Of a stretch of 51,763 nt of DNA, positions 31,777 to 40,806 are shown piece after piece. Numbering within the stretch: position 1 is the first letter of the stretch; the number at the start of each line of letters is the position of its first letter. The notes below the pieces were generated by a model. The model saw only the letters and a program-made list of their open reading frames with translations. It ran no database searches and had not been told where the DNA came from. Source of the DNA: Sterolibacterium sp. (GTDB taxonomy: Bacteria; Pseudomonadota; Gammaproteobacteria; Burkholderiales; Rhodocyclaceae); assembly GCA_023258955.1 (NCBI GenBank), contig JAHFRE010000007.1:1-51763 (forward strand), written 5' to 3'. Both the position numbers and the translations under genes were made by a program.

Positions 31777-33270
31777 TCACCGCACGAAGTCAAATGCGTC
31801 CGTCAGATCGCCGGCGTTGGCACGCACACCCGGGAGCGGTTCGAGGCCAAAGCGTTTGGTAATCAGCTTCAGGATTGAAGTCGTATCGTAAGACGTCTTG
31901 TCTACGTAACCGCGCCTGGCGTAAGGCGAGATGACGATCGTCGGAATGCGCGTGCCCGGCCCCCAGCGATCTCCCCAGCCTGGTCCTGACGGCGGCGGCA
32001 TGTGGTCCCAAAATCCTCCGTTCTCGTCGTAGGTGACAATGACTGCCATGTGCTCCCACTGCGGGCTGTTTCGCAGGCGTGTGAGGACTACGTCGATGTG
32101 TTCGTCGCCGCTCATCACGTCGGTATAGCCCGGGTGCTCGCTGTGACGGCCTGCGGGCTTAAAGAACGCGACCTGGGGCAGTGATCCGGCGTCAATTGCG
32201 GTTAGGAACTCCTGTTCGTCCTTGAGGTGCGTAGCGCGATCGGGCGTGCCGGGGGCGAAGCGCGCATGGTAGTTGAACGGCTGGTGGTGTGCCTGGAAGA
32301 TGGGGCTATCCGCGCCGCGCGCATAGATTACCTCCCGCTTCGCGGCCGGATCCCTTCGACCATCGGCGAGCGCGGCATCCCAGCCGCCGGCATACCACGT
32401 CCAACTCACGCCTTTTGCAGAAAGGGTGTCGCCAATAGTCTTGGTGGTCTGCGGCGGAACAGGATGTTTCCCCGGATCGGCGAAATCGAAACTACCTGGC
32501 GCAGGCGGAATACCGCTTGGCTGGTAGGGCGGCTGTGCAGTGTTGACGACGTAACCATCGGCAGTCACTCGACCGTCGAACAACTGCACTGGGCCATCTA
32601 GAACAGACTTCGGTGAGCTCGGCTTCCTGACGAGGTTGCCTTGATCATCGAGTTTGGGGCGAGTCGCGACCGGTGCATTGGGATCGACCGGCGAGCAAGC
32701 GCAAATTAGCCATTGGTGATTGAGAAACGAACCGCCGAACGCACCCATGAAGAAGTGATCTGCGAGAGTGTACTCACGCGCCCACTGCCACATCTTCAGC
32801 TTCGAGCCATCAAAGTATCCCATCGCCCAAGCGCCGACGTCAGCGAGCGCGACAAACCTGTTGTTCTTGCCGCCCGCTATCTGTTCGCGGTTTTGGTAAT
32901 AAAGGTGCCAAGGGCTCAGCAATACCTCGTCGAAGCGGCCATTGATCGGCGGTGCGTCGATTCGAAACGGGCCGTTTGGCAGTCCCGCGGTTGGGAACCG
33001 CGCGACGATCTTTCCTCCGGCGTACGTAGCGGGCAGGTGCGACAGCGGGCTGCCGTCGAAGTCGAGTTGCGTCTTTTGCTCGCTGGTCGCCTGCGCAATG
33101 CCTTCAGCACCAGGAAAGTCGCCGTAAAAGTGATCGAAGCTGCGGTTCTCTGCGTAGATGACGACGATATGCTGGATACGATCGAGCTCCGATTGGCGAG
33201 TGCCGGTTGAGGCGCAGCCTGCAATCACGACGACGGCGAGCGTCAGTGACAACACCGATCCCTTACTCAT
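31777..33270 (-). CDS. AcpA-type phosphoesterase lipoprotein (acid phosphatase / phospholipase C superfamily)
   Basis: This 497-residue protein has a lipoprotein signal (MSKGSVLSLTLAVVVIAGCA; lipobox around Ala-Gly-Cys19). The mature part begins HIVVIYAENRSFDHFYGDFP, the metal- and phosphate-binding motif of the phosphoesterase family that includes phospholipase C and Francisella AcpA. FFMGAFGGSFLNHQWLICA, SGDEHIDVV and YDENGGFWDHMPPPSGPGWG are further conserved blocks. It probably releases phosphate from esters or phospholipids in the periplasm. It is transcribed away from the IclR gene and is not obviously part of the aromatic cluster. Confidence 0.88.
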   Translation of the reverse strand: MSKGSVLSLTLAVVVIAGCASTGTRQSELDRIQHIVVIYAENRSFDHFYGDFPGAEGIAQATSEQKTQLDFDGSPLSHLPATYAGGKIVARFPTAGLPNGPFRIDAPPINGRFDEVLLSPWHLYYQNREQIAGGKNNRFVALADVGAWAMGYFDGSKLKMWQWAREYTLADHFFMGAFGGSFLNHQWLICACSPVDPNAPVATRPKLDDQGNLVRKPSSPKSVLDGPVQLFDGRVTADGYVVNTAQPPYQPSGIPPAPGSFDFADPGKHPVPPQTTKTIGDTLSAKGVSWTWYAGGWDAALADGRRDPAAKREVIYARGADSPIFQAHHQPFNYHARFAPGTPDRATHLKDEQEFLTAIDAGSLPQVAFFKPAGRHSEHPGYTDVMSGDEHIDVVLTRLRNSPQWEHMAVIVTYDENGGFWDHMPPPSGPGWGDRWGPGTRIPTIVISPYARRGYVDKTSYDTTSILKLITKRFGLEPLPGVRANAGDLTDAFDFVR

Positions 33271-33534
33271 CTAGGGCCCCTCCCCTCAGTGGATCCCGAC
33301 CCGGTGCGCGCAAGCTATGGCATTTTCCCATAAGCAATTGTCCTGGATCGCAAGCGATCACTATACGCCTAGGGCCCAATTCTCCAGTAGCCTCGAGAGG
33401 ACGAATGCCGCTAGAAACGCTTGAGCGGTCGGACTGGGTCGATAGAGTGGCGGCCTCAGGAAACTGGGCAATAGGACAAGTGGTAGCCGTGCTTCGGGCC
33501 GGCGTTAGGCAAGGCGGAGCATCCGAACTTGTCC

Positions 33535-34320
33535 TTACGGGTGAGCTGTTTCTTCTATGTGGGGCTCGAGATTTTCCAACTCAAGCCTGATCATGGCTAC
33601 CAGTTCCTTCTGCCGTTCTTTGGTCATTCGGCTCGAAATTGCGCCGATGCTGATTGCCAATACGGGCTCCCCGGATCGGGAACGAACCGGCAGTCCCACC
33701 GAGGAACTGCCCTTGGTGACTTGTGCATCGTTCAGCGCGAAACCCAAGTCCCGGCAGCGCCGCAGCAGCTTCATCACGATGGGCACGGTCAGGTTATTGT
33801 AGGCGGATAGGCGCAGCGCGTTGGCGGAGACGATCTCCTGCTGGGTCTGCTCGGAAATATTCATCATCAGCGCCAAGCCTCCTGCACCGACACCCAGCGG
33901 TCGGCGCGTGCCGATGTCCAAGGTGAAGGTCTTGATCGGAAACGCGCCTGCCAAACGGTCGATACAGACAGAATCGGCACCGCTGCGGATCGACAAGAAT
34001 ACGGTGTCACCCGATTTCTCGGCGAGTCGGGCCAGCGCCGGGCGGCAGATATCCCTCAGGTTGAAACTCGAGGAGGCTGCCAGCCCGAGCTCGAAGATCA
34101 CATGGCCGAGAAAGTAACGGCGGGTCTCCGCACTCTGGCTGATCAGTCCCTCGGCCGTCAGACATTTCAGGATGCGATGCACCGTTGGGCGCTCGAGCTT
34201 TGCTTGCTTCGCGATGTCTACCAAGCGCAGACCGACGCTGTTGCGCGAGGCGATGATGCGCAGCAAATGCGAGGCGCGTTCGATGCTCTGGGTTCCCGCT
34301 ATGGGTTTGACTTTCTTCAC
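33535..34320 (-). CDS. IclR-family transcriptional regulator
   Basis: This 261-residue protein has the IclR layout: an N-terminal winged helix-turn-helix (residues about 12-70, with RLVDIAKQAKLERPTVHRIL and a TAEGLI wing) followed by the effector domain (FLGHVIFELGLA, DTVFLSIRSGADSVCIDRL, GVGAGGLALM). IclR proteins commonly control aromatic-acid catabolic operons. It lies 106 bp downstream of the minus-strand catabolic operon on the same strand and may be its last gene or have its own promoter. It is the only regulator gene near the cluster, so it is the candidate binder of the TCCA-N5-TGGA palindromes. Confidence 0.9.
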   Translation of the reverse strand: MKKVKPIAGTQSIERASHLLRIIASRNSVGLRLVDIAKQAKLERPTVHRILKCLTAEGLISQSAETRRYFLGHVIFELGLAASSSFNLRDICRPALARLAEKSGDTVFLSIRSGADSVCIDRLAGAFPIKTFTLDIGTRRPLGVGAGGLALMMNISEQTQQEIVSANALRLSAYNNLTVPIVMKLLRRCRDLGFALNDAQVTKGSSSVGLPVRSRSGEPVLAISIGAISSRMTKERQKELVAMIRLELENLEPHIEETAHP

Positions 34321-34426
34321 CGGAAGGGCTTCTTAGCAATGGTCCACGAATTTAAAGTCTAATGCTTGTGCCCCGATAGTCAAAATTGGCGAGCAGAGGC
34401 GGCGCCTCCGCTGCCATCGGTGGCTG

Positions 34427-35482
34427 CTACCGCGCTGCCTTGATCAGCACCTCGTCGAAGAGCTTGGCCCATTTCTCCTGCAGGTCCAGCGCTTGTTCGG
34501 GTGAAATCAATTTGAGCGGAACGTTGCTGAAGGGCGATTCGATCTTCTTTCTTGTTACGACGTAGTCGAGGCTGGCCAACTGTTGCTGCCCTTCGTTCAG
34601 CATGTAGTCATAGAACAGCGCTGCGGCGTTGGGATGCGGTGCCCTCTTCGCCATGGCCAAGGTGCTGAATTGACCAATCAGCGGCTGCAGGACGTGGTTC
34701 TCGATGGGGGCGCCTTTCCTCTTCAATTGCTCGGCGGTCCAACTGTAAGCCGACAACGCAATCGGAGCGTCGCCTGAGGCGACCAAGCCGCCCAAGAGCG
34801 AGTGGCCTTTGCGGAAGGTCATGCCGTTGGCGGCGACAATATCGGTGAACAGCTTGCGTCCCTGCTGTTCGCCCAGCGCCTCGATCAGTGTGCCGAACCA
34901 GCCTATATCATCTGTCTCGATCGCCAGACGGTTCTTCCACCTGGGGTCGAGCAAATCGCTATAGGACTTGGGCAGATCCTCTTTCTTTATCAGCCGCGTA
35001 TTGTAGGCAGCGGTGAACACATCGACGGTGATTCCCACCCATTCCTTGTGGGGCGGGCTGGCGTGGGGCATCAGGTCGACGAGGTAGGGCGACCACACTT
35101 CCTGGCTCAGCCGCTCTCGATGCATCGCCTCGTTTTCTGGAGCGTTATTTTGTACGATGTCGACGTCGTAGCGGGAACCGCGGGCCTCGGTGACGACACG
35201 CTGCAAGACGGCTTCCGAGCCGGCGCGCCAGGGTTTGATCTTGATGCCGTATTTCTTGGTGAACGCCGCCATCACCATGGTCAAGCTCGGATAGACGTGA
35301 TAGACCGTCAATTCGCCCTCTTTCTGTGCCGCCGCGACCAGACGCTCGTGACGGTCGGCGCCTTGATACAGGGCGATCGATGTCGCCGCGGCCGGCGCCT
35401 TGGCCGGTTCTGCCGCCGCCAAGCCAAGGTTGACGCCAGACAGCATCGCCACTGCAGCGGACGCCAGCCATGATATCTTCAT
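34427..35482 (-). CDS. Periplasmic binding protein (ABC transporter, iron(III)/polyamine-type fold)
   Basis: The start at 35482 follows a GGGAG ribosome site and gives a signal peptide (MKISWLASAAVAMLSGVNLG, then LAAAEPAKA). The mature 325 residues are a two-lobed substrate-binding protein: ERLVAAAQKEGELTVYHVYP, DVDIVQNNAPENEAM, YSDLLDPRWKNRLAIETDDI and ADKRAPHPNAAALFYDYML-like blocks (here KRAPHPNAAALFYDYML) are typical of the Fbp/PotD-like group. No permease or ATPase gene accompanies it. In this operon it may capture an aromatic acid or accessory metabolite; the ligand is not deducible. Confidence 0.85.
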   Translation of the reverse strand: MKISWLASAAVAMLSGVNLGLAAAEPAKAPAAATSIALYQGADRHERLVAAAQKEGELTVYHVYPSLTMVMAAFTKKYGIKIKPWRAGSEAVLQRVVTEARGSRYDVDIVQNNAPENEAMHRERLSQEVWSPYLVDLMPHASPPHKEWVGITVDVFTAAYNTRLIKKEDLPKSYSDLLDPRWKNRLAIETDDIGWFGTLIEALGEQQGRKLFTDIVAANGMTFRKGHSLLGGLVASGDAPIALSAYSWTAEQLKRKGAPIENHVLQPLIGQFSTLAMAKRAPHPNAAALFYDYMLNEGQQQLASLDYVVTRKKIESPFSNVPLKLISPEQALDLQEKWAKLFDEVLIKAAR

Positions 35483-35519
35483 CCCTGTCTCCCTCTGTGT
35501 TGTATACGCCGAAGGCTTG

Positions 35520-36224
35520 CTAGCGCGCCATGGCACGCAAAGCCTTGCGCCGCAGGAATTCAAAATTTATGGTGTATTGCTCCGGCCTGGCGTTGGCATC
35601 GTGGAGCAGCTTGATGACGTCGGGCGGGAACACCGCGCCGATGCCGCCGGCGGCCTCGGCCAGGAGTTGGATTCGGCAGGCGTTTTCGAGCAGGATCGCC
35701 AGGATGGTCGCCTCTTCCAGCGTCGCACCCGCCAGCGCCACGCCGTGGTTGCGCAGCAGCACCGCTTTGCAGGCGCCCAGCGCTTGCGCCACCGCGGCGC
35801 CCAGTGCCTGGCTGCGGATGAGCGCGATGGTGTCGGTGTAGTAGGGCAGGCCGTCGGAAAACGCCACCGCGGGCTGGCTGATCGGCTGCAGCGCCTTGCC
35901 GGTGGCCGACAGGGCGACGGCGTGGGTCGGATGGGCGTGGATCACGCTCATCACCTCCGGGCGCGCCTTGTAGATCTCCGAATGGATGAACACCTCGCTG
36001 TGGCGTCGCCCGCTGCCGCCGAGCTTCTCGCCCTCGAGATTGCAGATGACGATGTTATCCAGGGTCATCTCGCCGAAGCCGACGCTGTGCGGCTTCATGA
36101 AGAACAGCGAGCGGTCGTCGGGCACCCGCAGCGAAACGTGGCCGCGGGTCAGGTCGCCCAATCCCTCGGCCTCGAGAATCAGGCCGGCGTCGATCAGCCG
36201 CTGCTTGGCTTCGTCACGGGTCAT
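35520..36224 (-). CDS. Class II aldolase/adducin-family protein (possible aromatic decarboxylase)
   Basis: This 234-residue protein has the fold and metal site of L-fuculose-phosphate aldolase: Glu77 (HSEVFIHSEIY), His96 and His98 (VIHAHP) and His160 (LLRNHGV). LTRGHVSLRV and GGSGRRHSEVF are the phosphate/substrate loops. Aldolases of this family split or epimerise sugars, but some members decarboxylate aromatic acids (for example 3,4-dihydroxyphthalate decarboxylase), an attractive alternative in this context. The gene starts 4 bp from the cupin stop and its own stop is 37 bp before the binding-protein gene, so all are co-transcribed. Confidence 0.85.
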   Translation of the reverse strand: MTRDEAKQRLIDAGLILEAEGLGDLTRGHVSLRVPDDRSLFFMKPHSVGFGEMTLDNIVICNLEGEKLGGSGRRHSEVFIHSEIYKARPEVMSVIHAHPTHAVALSATGKALQPISQPAVAFSDGLPYYTDTIALIRSQALGAAVAQALGACKAVLLRNHGVALAGATLEEATILAILLENACRIQLLAEAAGGIGAVFPPDVIKLLHDANARPEQYTINFEFLRRKALRAMAR

Positions 36225-36228
36225 GGGG

Positions 36229-37323
36229 CTAGCCTTTGGGAATGGCGAACTGGCTCATCTTCACCTCGACGCCGTTCTTTTGCGTTGCCTCGGCGTAGAG
36301 CTGGGCGATGCGCGGCGACTGGTCCTCGTACTCGATCTGCGCGCCGCCTTCCTTGACGCTGGTGGAGACGCCGCCGAACAGCGATTTGCGCTTGCTCTCG
36401 GTGAAGGGGTAGCGCGAGCTGCCGTAGGCGGTGGCCAGATAGCGCGCCGGTATCGAACCGGTGTTGAAATGCTGGTGGAACATCTGGTCGGGCGGCGCGA
36501 ACACCGTGCCGTGCTTCCAGTCCACGCGCACGAAATCCTCGTCGCCTTGATACCAGAGCAGCGAGTAGCCGACGCCGGTCTGGCACATTACGTGAAAGTC
36601 GGCGGCGTGGCGGTGGCCCTTCTTGTAGGTGCCGACCGGCATTTCCGAAATGTGCGCGTGCATCGTGCCGTCAGCCAGGACGAACATGATGTTCTTGCCG
36701 CCGGCGCCGCGCTCGGCCCACTCCTTCAACTCGATCGCGCCGAGGTCGGGCACAAAGTTGGTCTCCCACAGGTGGTTGCCGGGGCGAACCGCGATGAAGT
36801 CGCCTTCACCGCTGAAGTACTTGTCGCCGCCCATGCGCTCGGCGAAATTCCACGGATTGTTGAAGATGAATTCGCTGTTGTGGAACATGTTGAGCACGGC
36901 GGGCAGGCTTGTCGTGCACACGATCCGGGCGGCGTCGGCGCCGCTGCCGTTGAAGTGGCGGTATTCGGCGTTCAAGGGAATGGCGAAGAGACTGCCGGGG
37001 CCCCATTCGAAGCTGTGGCGACGTCCGTCGCTGGAGAGGATGGCGGTGCTGCCGCGTCCGGCCAGAACGTAGATCACCTCTTCGTAGAGATGGCGCTGCG
37101 GTGCGGTGGCCTTGCCCGGCGCCAGTTCCAGCAGGAACATGGAGATGAAGTCGCCGCGCCCCTTGAGGTGCACCGCTGCCCCCTTCGCTTCATAGCGGGC
37201 CCAGGGTTTGGGCTCGACGGCGAACAGATCGACGCCGAAGCCTTCGACGACGGGGAGCGCTTCCTGTTCCACCCATTCGAGGTAGGGGTCGCGGTTGAGA
37301 TTGGGTTTGGCGGTGTCGGTCAT
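36229..37323 (-). CDS. Bicupin-domain protein
   Basis: I chose the ATG at 37323 (MTDTAKPNLNRDPYLEWVEQ), nine bases after AGAGGA; earlier starts overlap the ribosome site. The 364 residues contain two cupin barrels: residues about 60-130 (LELAPGKATAPQRHLYEEVIY and GPGSLFAIPLNAEYRHFN) and about 230-300 (MHAHISEMPVGTYKKGHRHA, VFAPPDQMFHQHFN). His and Glu ligands for a metal are present in both. Relatives include gentisate dioxygenase and sugar/aromatic acid isomerases, but no oxygenase signature is obvious. Its place between EutA-like and aldolase genes suggests a catabolic step or a cofactor/substrate sensor. Confidence 0.8.
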   Translation of the reverse strand: MTDTAKPNLNRDPYLEWVEQEALPVVEGFGVDLFAVEPKPWARYEAKGAAVHLKGRGDFISMFLLELAPGKATAPQRHLYEEVIYVLAGRGSTAILSSDGRRHSFEWGPGSLFAIPLNAEYRHFNGSGADAARIVCTTSLPAVLNMFHNSEFIFNNPWNFAERMGGDKYFSGEGDFIAVRPGNHLWETNFVPDLGAIELKEWAERGAGGKNIMFVLADGTMHAHISEMPVGTYKKGHRHAADFHVMCQTGVGYSLLWYQGDEDFVRVDWKHGTVFAPPDQMFHQHFNTGSIPARYLATAYGSSRYPFTESKRKSLFGGVSTSVKEGGAQIEYEDQSPRIAQLYAEATQKNGVEVKMSQFAIPKG

Positions 37324-37347
37324 CTTCAGCATTCCTCTCAATAACGT

Positions 37348-38913
37348 TTAGGGTTGGCGGCCGGCGGCGAACAGCAAAGACTTGATGACGATCGGCACCA
37401 CAGAAGCCGGTTCCACCATCTTGCCGATATCGACGTAGTCCAGTTCCTGCAGCTTCACGCCATCGACCGAAATCACCGGGCGCAGCACCTGCAATTCGTC
37501 GGCGAGTATGTGGCCGAGCGTCTTGCCGACGTCACCGTCCACCATCAGGATCAGCGGCAGGGCGCTGTTGTTGTCGAGCGCCAGGGCGAGGCCTTCGGCC
37601 AGGCTGCGCAAGCGAGAATAGTGCGGTTCACCGTGCCAGGGAATGGCCAGCGCCACCGCCTGATCCGGCCCGATGTCGGCGCGTTGCAGCGCCGCGCCGA
37701 CTTCGTCGGCGACCGCCGCGGCGGTGAAATCGCCATGTCGCGCCAGGGCAGGGAAGACCACCGGGACGTTGTGCAAAGGCAGTTGCACCGCCCTGCCGAT
37801 GTGTATCGTCTTGCCGCTGACCTGCACCGTAAACTGCGAAGCGCCGATCACCGTGGCGCGGATGCCGTTGCCCGGATCGGTCATGGGCGCAGCGATGCGG
37901 CCGCTGGCGAAGGCGTGCTTGAGCCTATCCGCCAGCGGCTTGGCGATGTCGCCGTAGCTGCGGGCTTCGCGCTCAAACAGATATTCGGAAACGCCGCCGG
38001 AGAAGGTGATCAGATGCGGCCGCGCAGCCATCGCCAGCGGTTCGGTGAGCAGCAGGGCGCGCGCCAGTTCGCTCGGCGCTTCGCCGCGGATACAGCTGAC
38101 CACCGCCTCGGCCAGGGCGACGACGATGCGCGCGAGGTCTGCCGCCGGCACAATTTCGCCCAGGCGCAGCTCGAGGCCGAGACTGGCGGCGGTCAATTGG
38201 GCGGAGGCGTCGATCCGCGTCAGACGGCCCTCGCCATCTTGCACCAGCAGGCGACCGCCGACCGCAATCGCGCAGGTGGCGCGCACCTCGCCGTTTTGCA
38301 GCAGCGCGAACTTGGTGGTGCCGCCGCCGACATCGACGTTGAGGACGGTGCGATGGGTTAGGCGAGAGTGCGCCGCTGCCCCCGAACCGTGTGCGGCGAG
38401 GGTGCATTCGAGGTGGTGGCCGGCCGAGGCGCAGACGAATTTGCCGGATTCGGCGGCGAACAGGTGGGCGATCGCCTGCGCATTGCTGCGCTTGATCGCC
38501 TCGCCGGTGAGGATTACCGCGCCGCTGTCGATCGCCTCGCGGGCCAGGCCCGCTGCCTGGTAGGCGCCGTCGATGAAGTCGCGCAGACGCACCGCGTCGA
38601 TGCTGTTGTCGGGCAGGAAGGGGGTGAGGAGGATCGGTGACTTCCAGAGGATCTTGCGCTCGACCACCACATAGGTCGACGACAGCAACTGCGTCTTGCG
38701 CTGCAGATGGACGCGGGAGAACATCAGGTGCGAAGTCGAACTGCCGATGTCGATGCCGACGGTGGTCAGTTCGACGTTGTCGGCCTTCCAGAAGAAGTCC
38801 GCGAGCGCAAGCTTTTCGGCAGCGGAGTAATCGTGGAAATGATCGGCGCCGTCGTCATGGCAAAGGACAGGACGGTCCCTATGCGCAAGCCGCTCGACGC
38901 CGATGCCGATCAT
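37348..38913 (-). CDS. EutA-like ASKHA ATPase (ethanolamine ammonia-lyase reactivase family)
   Basis: This 521-residue protein carries the EutA signature: VGIDIGSSTSHLMFSRVHLQ near residue 50 (phosphate-1 motif), RLRDFIDGAYQAAGL, GAVILTGEAIKRSNAQAIAH, then LNVDVGGGTTKFALLQNGEV (phosphate-2) and FSGGVSEYLFERE. In the ethanolamine pathway EutA reactivates the B12-dependent ammonia-lyase EutBC. No eutB or eutC gene lies in the window. The gene starts 16 bp after UbiD1 stops, and the cupin follows after 24 bp, so it is co-transcribed with a prFMN decarboxylase. A reactivase-like or substrate-activating ATPase role is possible. Confidence 0.85.
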   Translation of the reverse strand: MIGIGVERLAHRDRPVLCHDDGADHFHDYSAAEKLALADFFWKADNVELTTVGIDIGSSTSHLMFSRVHLQRKTQLLSSTYVVVERKILWKSPILLTPFLPDNSIDAVRLRDFIDGAYQAAGLAREAIDSGAVILTGEAIKRSNAQAIAHLFAAESGKFVCASAGHHLECTLAAHGSGAAAHSRLTHRTVLNVDVGGGTTKFALLQNGEVRATCAIAVGGRLLVQDGEGRLTRIDASAQLTAASLGLELRLGEIVPAADLARIVVALAEAVVSCIRGEAPSELARALLLTEPLAMAARPHLITFSGGVSEYLFEREARSYGDIAKPLADRLKHAFASGRIAAPMTDPGNGIRATVIGASQFTVQVSGKTIHIGRAVQLPLHNVPVVFPALARHGDFTAAAVADEVGAALQRADIGPDQAVALAIPWHGEPHYSRLRSLAEGLALALDNNSALPLILMVDGDVGKTLGHILADELQVLRPVISVDGVKLQELDYVDIGKMVEPASVVPIVIKSLLFAAGRQP

Positions 38914-38929
38914 TCCATGGTCGCTCGGT

Positions 38930-40462
38930 CTATTTCAGCAGGTAGCCGAATTTTTCCAGCGTTCTCTGCGTCAACTCCGGGCTCGGCGTGTTGACCTTGG
39001 GGAACTTGTCGCGCCAGGCGAAGGGGCGGCAGGCGTCGATGATGGCGCGCGAGTTGGTGTTGTCGCCGCGGGCCTTTTGCTCAGGCGAGATGCGCGGGTC
39101 GAGCGGGGTGCTCCAGGTGCCGGTGATGATGTCGATCGAAGTGGCCGGATCGGAGCGAGTCAGCAAGGCCCACATCAGGTCCTCCAGATTGGAGACGTCG
39201 ATATCGTCGTCGACCACCACGACGTACTTGCCGGCGTAAGCACCGGCGTGGCACATCGCTGCGACGTGGCCGGCCTGCTTGGCGTGACCACCGTAGCGCT
39301 GCTTGATCGATACGCCGAGCAGCATGCGCGAGCCGCCGACCTCGTGCGCCCAGACCGCGGTCACGTCCGGCACGCCGGCTGCCGCGATGTTCTTGCGGAT
39401 CAGCGCCGAACGGGTGACGGCGCGGTAGCGCGCCTGTTCTTCGGGCGGACGCTGCGGCGGGCAGCCGAGGATGATGGGGCTGTTGCGGTGGTAGATGGCC
39501 TTGATGTCGAGCACCGGCTCGGCGCGGATGTCGCTGCCGTAGTAGCCGGTCCATTCCCCGAACGGACCCTCCAGCTTGGTCTTGCCCGGCTGGACGAAGC
39601 CTTCGATGACCATCTCGGCGTTGGCCGGAATGGGCAGGCCGGTGACGGGACCCTTGATCACCTTGACCGCCTTGCCACGGAGGCCGCCGGCGATGTCCAA
39701 TTCGCAGACGCCGTAGGGCATTTCGCTGCAAGCCACGAGGAATTGCAGCGGATCGCCGCCGACGACAATCGCCACCGGCATCGCTTCGTTGCGCGCCTGA
39801 TACTTGTCGCGATGGATGCGCCCGTGCTTGCCGGGGGACATGTAGAAGCCGAGTGTGTTCTTGTCGTGGATCATGACGCGGTAGGTGCCGACGTTGATCC
39901 AGTTCTCCTCGGGGTCGCGCGTGATGTTGTAGCTGCCGGTGCCGATGTAGCGCCCGCCGTCGCCCTCGTGCCAGAGCGGCACCGGAAACTTCGTCACGTC
40001 GATGGCGTCGCCGGTGAGCACGTTTTCCATCACCGGACCGGTCTTGACGAACTCGTGGGGAATCGGCTTCAATTCCCGCATGTAGTTTTCGAGGAACGCC
40101 TCGGAGAGTTGCAATTTGTTGAAATGCAGCGGGAAGCCGAGGGTGAAGTTCTTGCGCTTGCCGCCGAAAAAGTTGGTGAGCAGGCGGTAGTCCTTGTTGC
40201 AGCCGGGAACTTCGTCGAACAGCACGCAGGGTGCGTTTTCATCGTGCTGGACGAGTTCGGCGGCCATGCCCATTTCCTCCTGCCAGGTGGCGCCCTTGAC
40301 GTACCTGACCTCGCCCAGCTTGTCGGCTTCCGCGAGCCATTGACGCAGGTCTTCGTAGGGAATCTTGAAGCCCAGCGCCTCGCGCTGCGTCCTCGCTTCG
40401 TCGCTCGCAGCCAGGCCCATGGGGCTACCCATCGCGTCCAAGCTCTCCTCACCTGCGCTCAT
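38930..40462 (-). CDS. UbiD-family prFMN-dependent (de)carboxylase, copy 1
   Basis: This 510-residue protein starts 6 bp after GGAGG. The UbiD hallmarks are intact: Arg195 in NVGTYRVMI, and Glu298 and Glu303 in EGPFGEWTGYYG, matching the Arg173-Glu277-Glu282 triad of fungal Fdc1. VVVDDDIDVSNLEDLMWALL is the C-terminal metal/dimer segment. It is closely similar to copy 3 (46254-47741) over its length, for example in FFGGKRKN and RYIGTGSYN, but has a 15-residue longer N terminus. It is first in the minus operon, divergent from idi. It should add or remove CO2 on an aromatic acid or its CoA ester using prenyl-FMN made by UbiX. Confidence 0.93.
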   Translation of the reverse strand: MSAGEESLDAMGSPMGLAASDEARTQREALGFKIPYEDLRQWLAEADKLGEVRYVKGATWQEEMGMAAELVQHDENAPCVLFDEVPGCNKDYRLLTNFFGGKRKNFTLGFPLHFNKLQLSEAFLENYMRELKPIPHEFVKTGPVMENVLTGDAIDVTKFPVPLWHEGDGGRYIGTGSYNITRDPEENWINVGTYRVMIHDKNTLGFYMSPGKHGRIHRDKYQARNEAMPVAIVVGGDPLQFLVACSEMPYGVCELDIAGGLRGKAVKVIKGPVTGLPIPANAEMVIEGFVQPGKTKLEGPFGEWTGYYGSDIRAEPVLDIKAIYHRNSPIILGCPPQRPPEEQARYRAVTRSALIRKNIAAAGVPDVTAVWAHEVGGSRMLLGVSIKQRYGGHAKQAGHVAAMCHAGAYAGKYVVVVDDDIDVSNLEDLMWALLTRSDPATSIDIITGTWSTPLDPRISPEQKARGDNTNSRAIIDACRPFAWRDKFPKVNTPSPELTQRTLEKFGYLLK

Positions 40463-40806
40463 CTTCTACCTCCAAGTCAGTCGCCAGTATTCAGTCGATT
40501 GCTCGCCAGCCGCGACGCCGCGCGAGCCGCCGGCGGCGCCTTCAAGCGTCGGGAATGCTAGCATCGAAGAATATCCGGCGTACCGCTCGGCCGCTGCAAA
40601 GATATCCACAATATGGAATTGAAGCGGCGGCTCGCGTGTTGGCAAGGTCGCGGGAGATTGCTAGAGTGCACGCCGATAGCATCGCTACGCGCAACATCGT
40701 GCAATCGGCGGGCTGCGCTACGAATATCCAGATAGTGGACCTTGTAATTCGCTGTACGAAGCTTTGCGCCAGATCTGCGCTACCGCCCCGCCAAATCGTG
40801 GAAGAC
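40463..40806. promoter_or_regulatory. Divergent control region between the two catabolic operons
   Basis: This 344-bp gap separates UbiD1 (minus) and idi (plus). It contains the palindrome at 40605-40617. An open frame in phase with idi runs back to 40555 but lacks a ribosome site and covers the palindrome, so I regard it as non-coding. No classic -35/-10 pair stands out. Confidence 0.55.
40605..40617. promoter_or_regulatory. Operator-like palindrome, copy 1 (TCCACAATATGGA)
   Basis: First of three 13-bp TCCA-N5-TGGA elements in the cluster, in the divergent UbiD1-idi gap. Core AATATGGA is shared with copy 3. Confidence 0.6.

Noticed and set aside
31338-31793. 151-codon minus-strand frame and overlapping plus-strand frames in the 31.1-31.8 kb stretch
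   Set aside because: No ribosome site, poor composition and they run through a strong terminator hairpin.
35986-37344. 452-codon plus-strand frame opposite aldolase and bicupin genes
   Set aside because: It is a shadow of the two minus-strand genes: no ribosome site, and low-complexity Ala/Val/Gly composition.
38903-40561. 552-codon plus-strand frame opposite ubiD1, and 538-codon minus-strand frame opposite ubiD3 (46113-47729)
   Set aside because: Both are mirror frames of closely related UbiD genes in high-GC DNA. Their similarity to each other comes from the UbiD coding strand.
40555-40806. N-terminal extension of idi back to 40555
   Set aside because: No ribosome site, composition unlike Idi, and it would cover the palindrome in the divergent control region. 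Idi proteins begin near the ATG at 40807.
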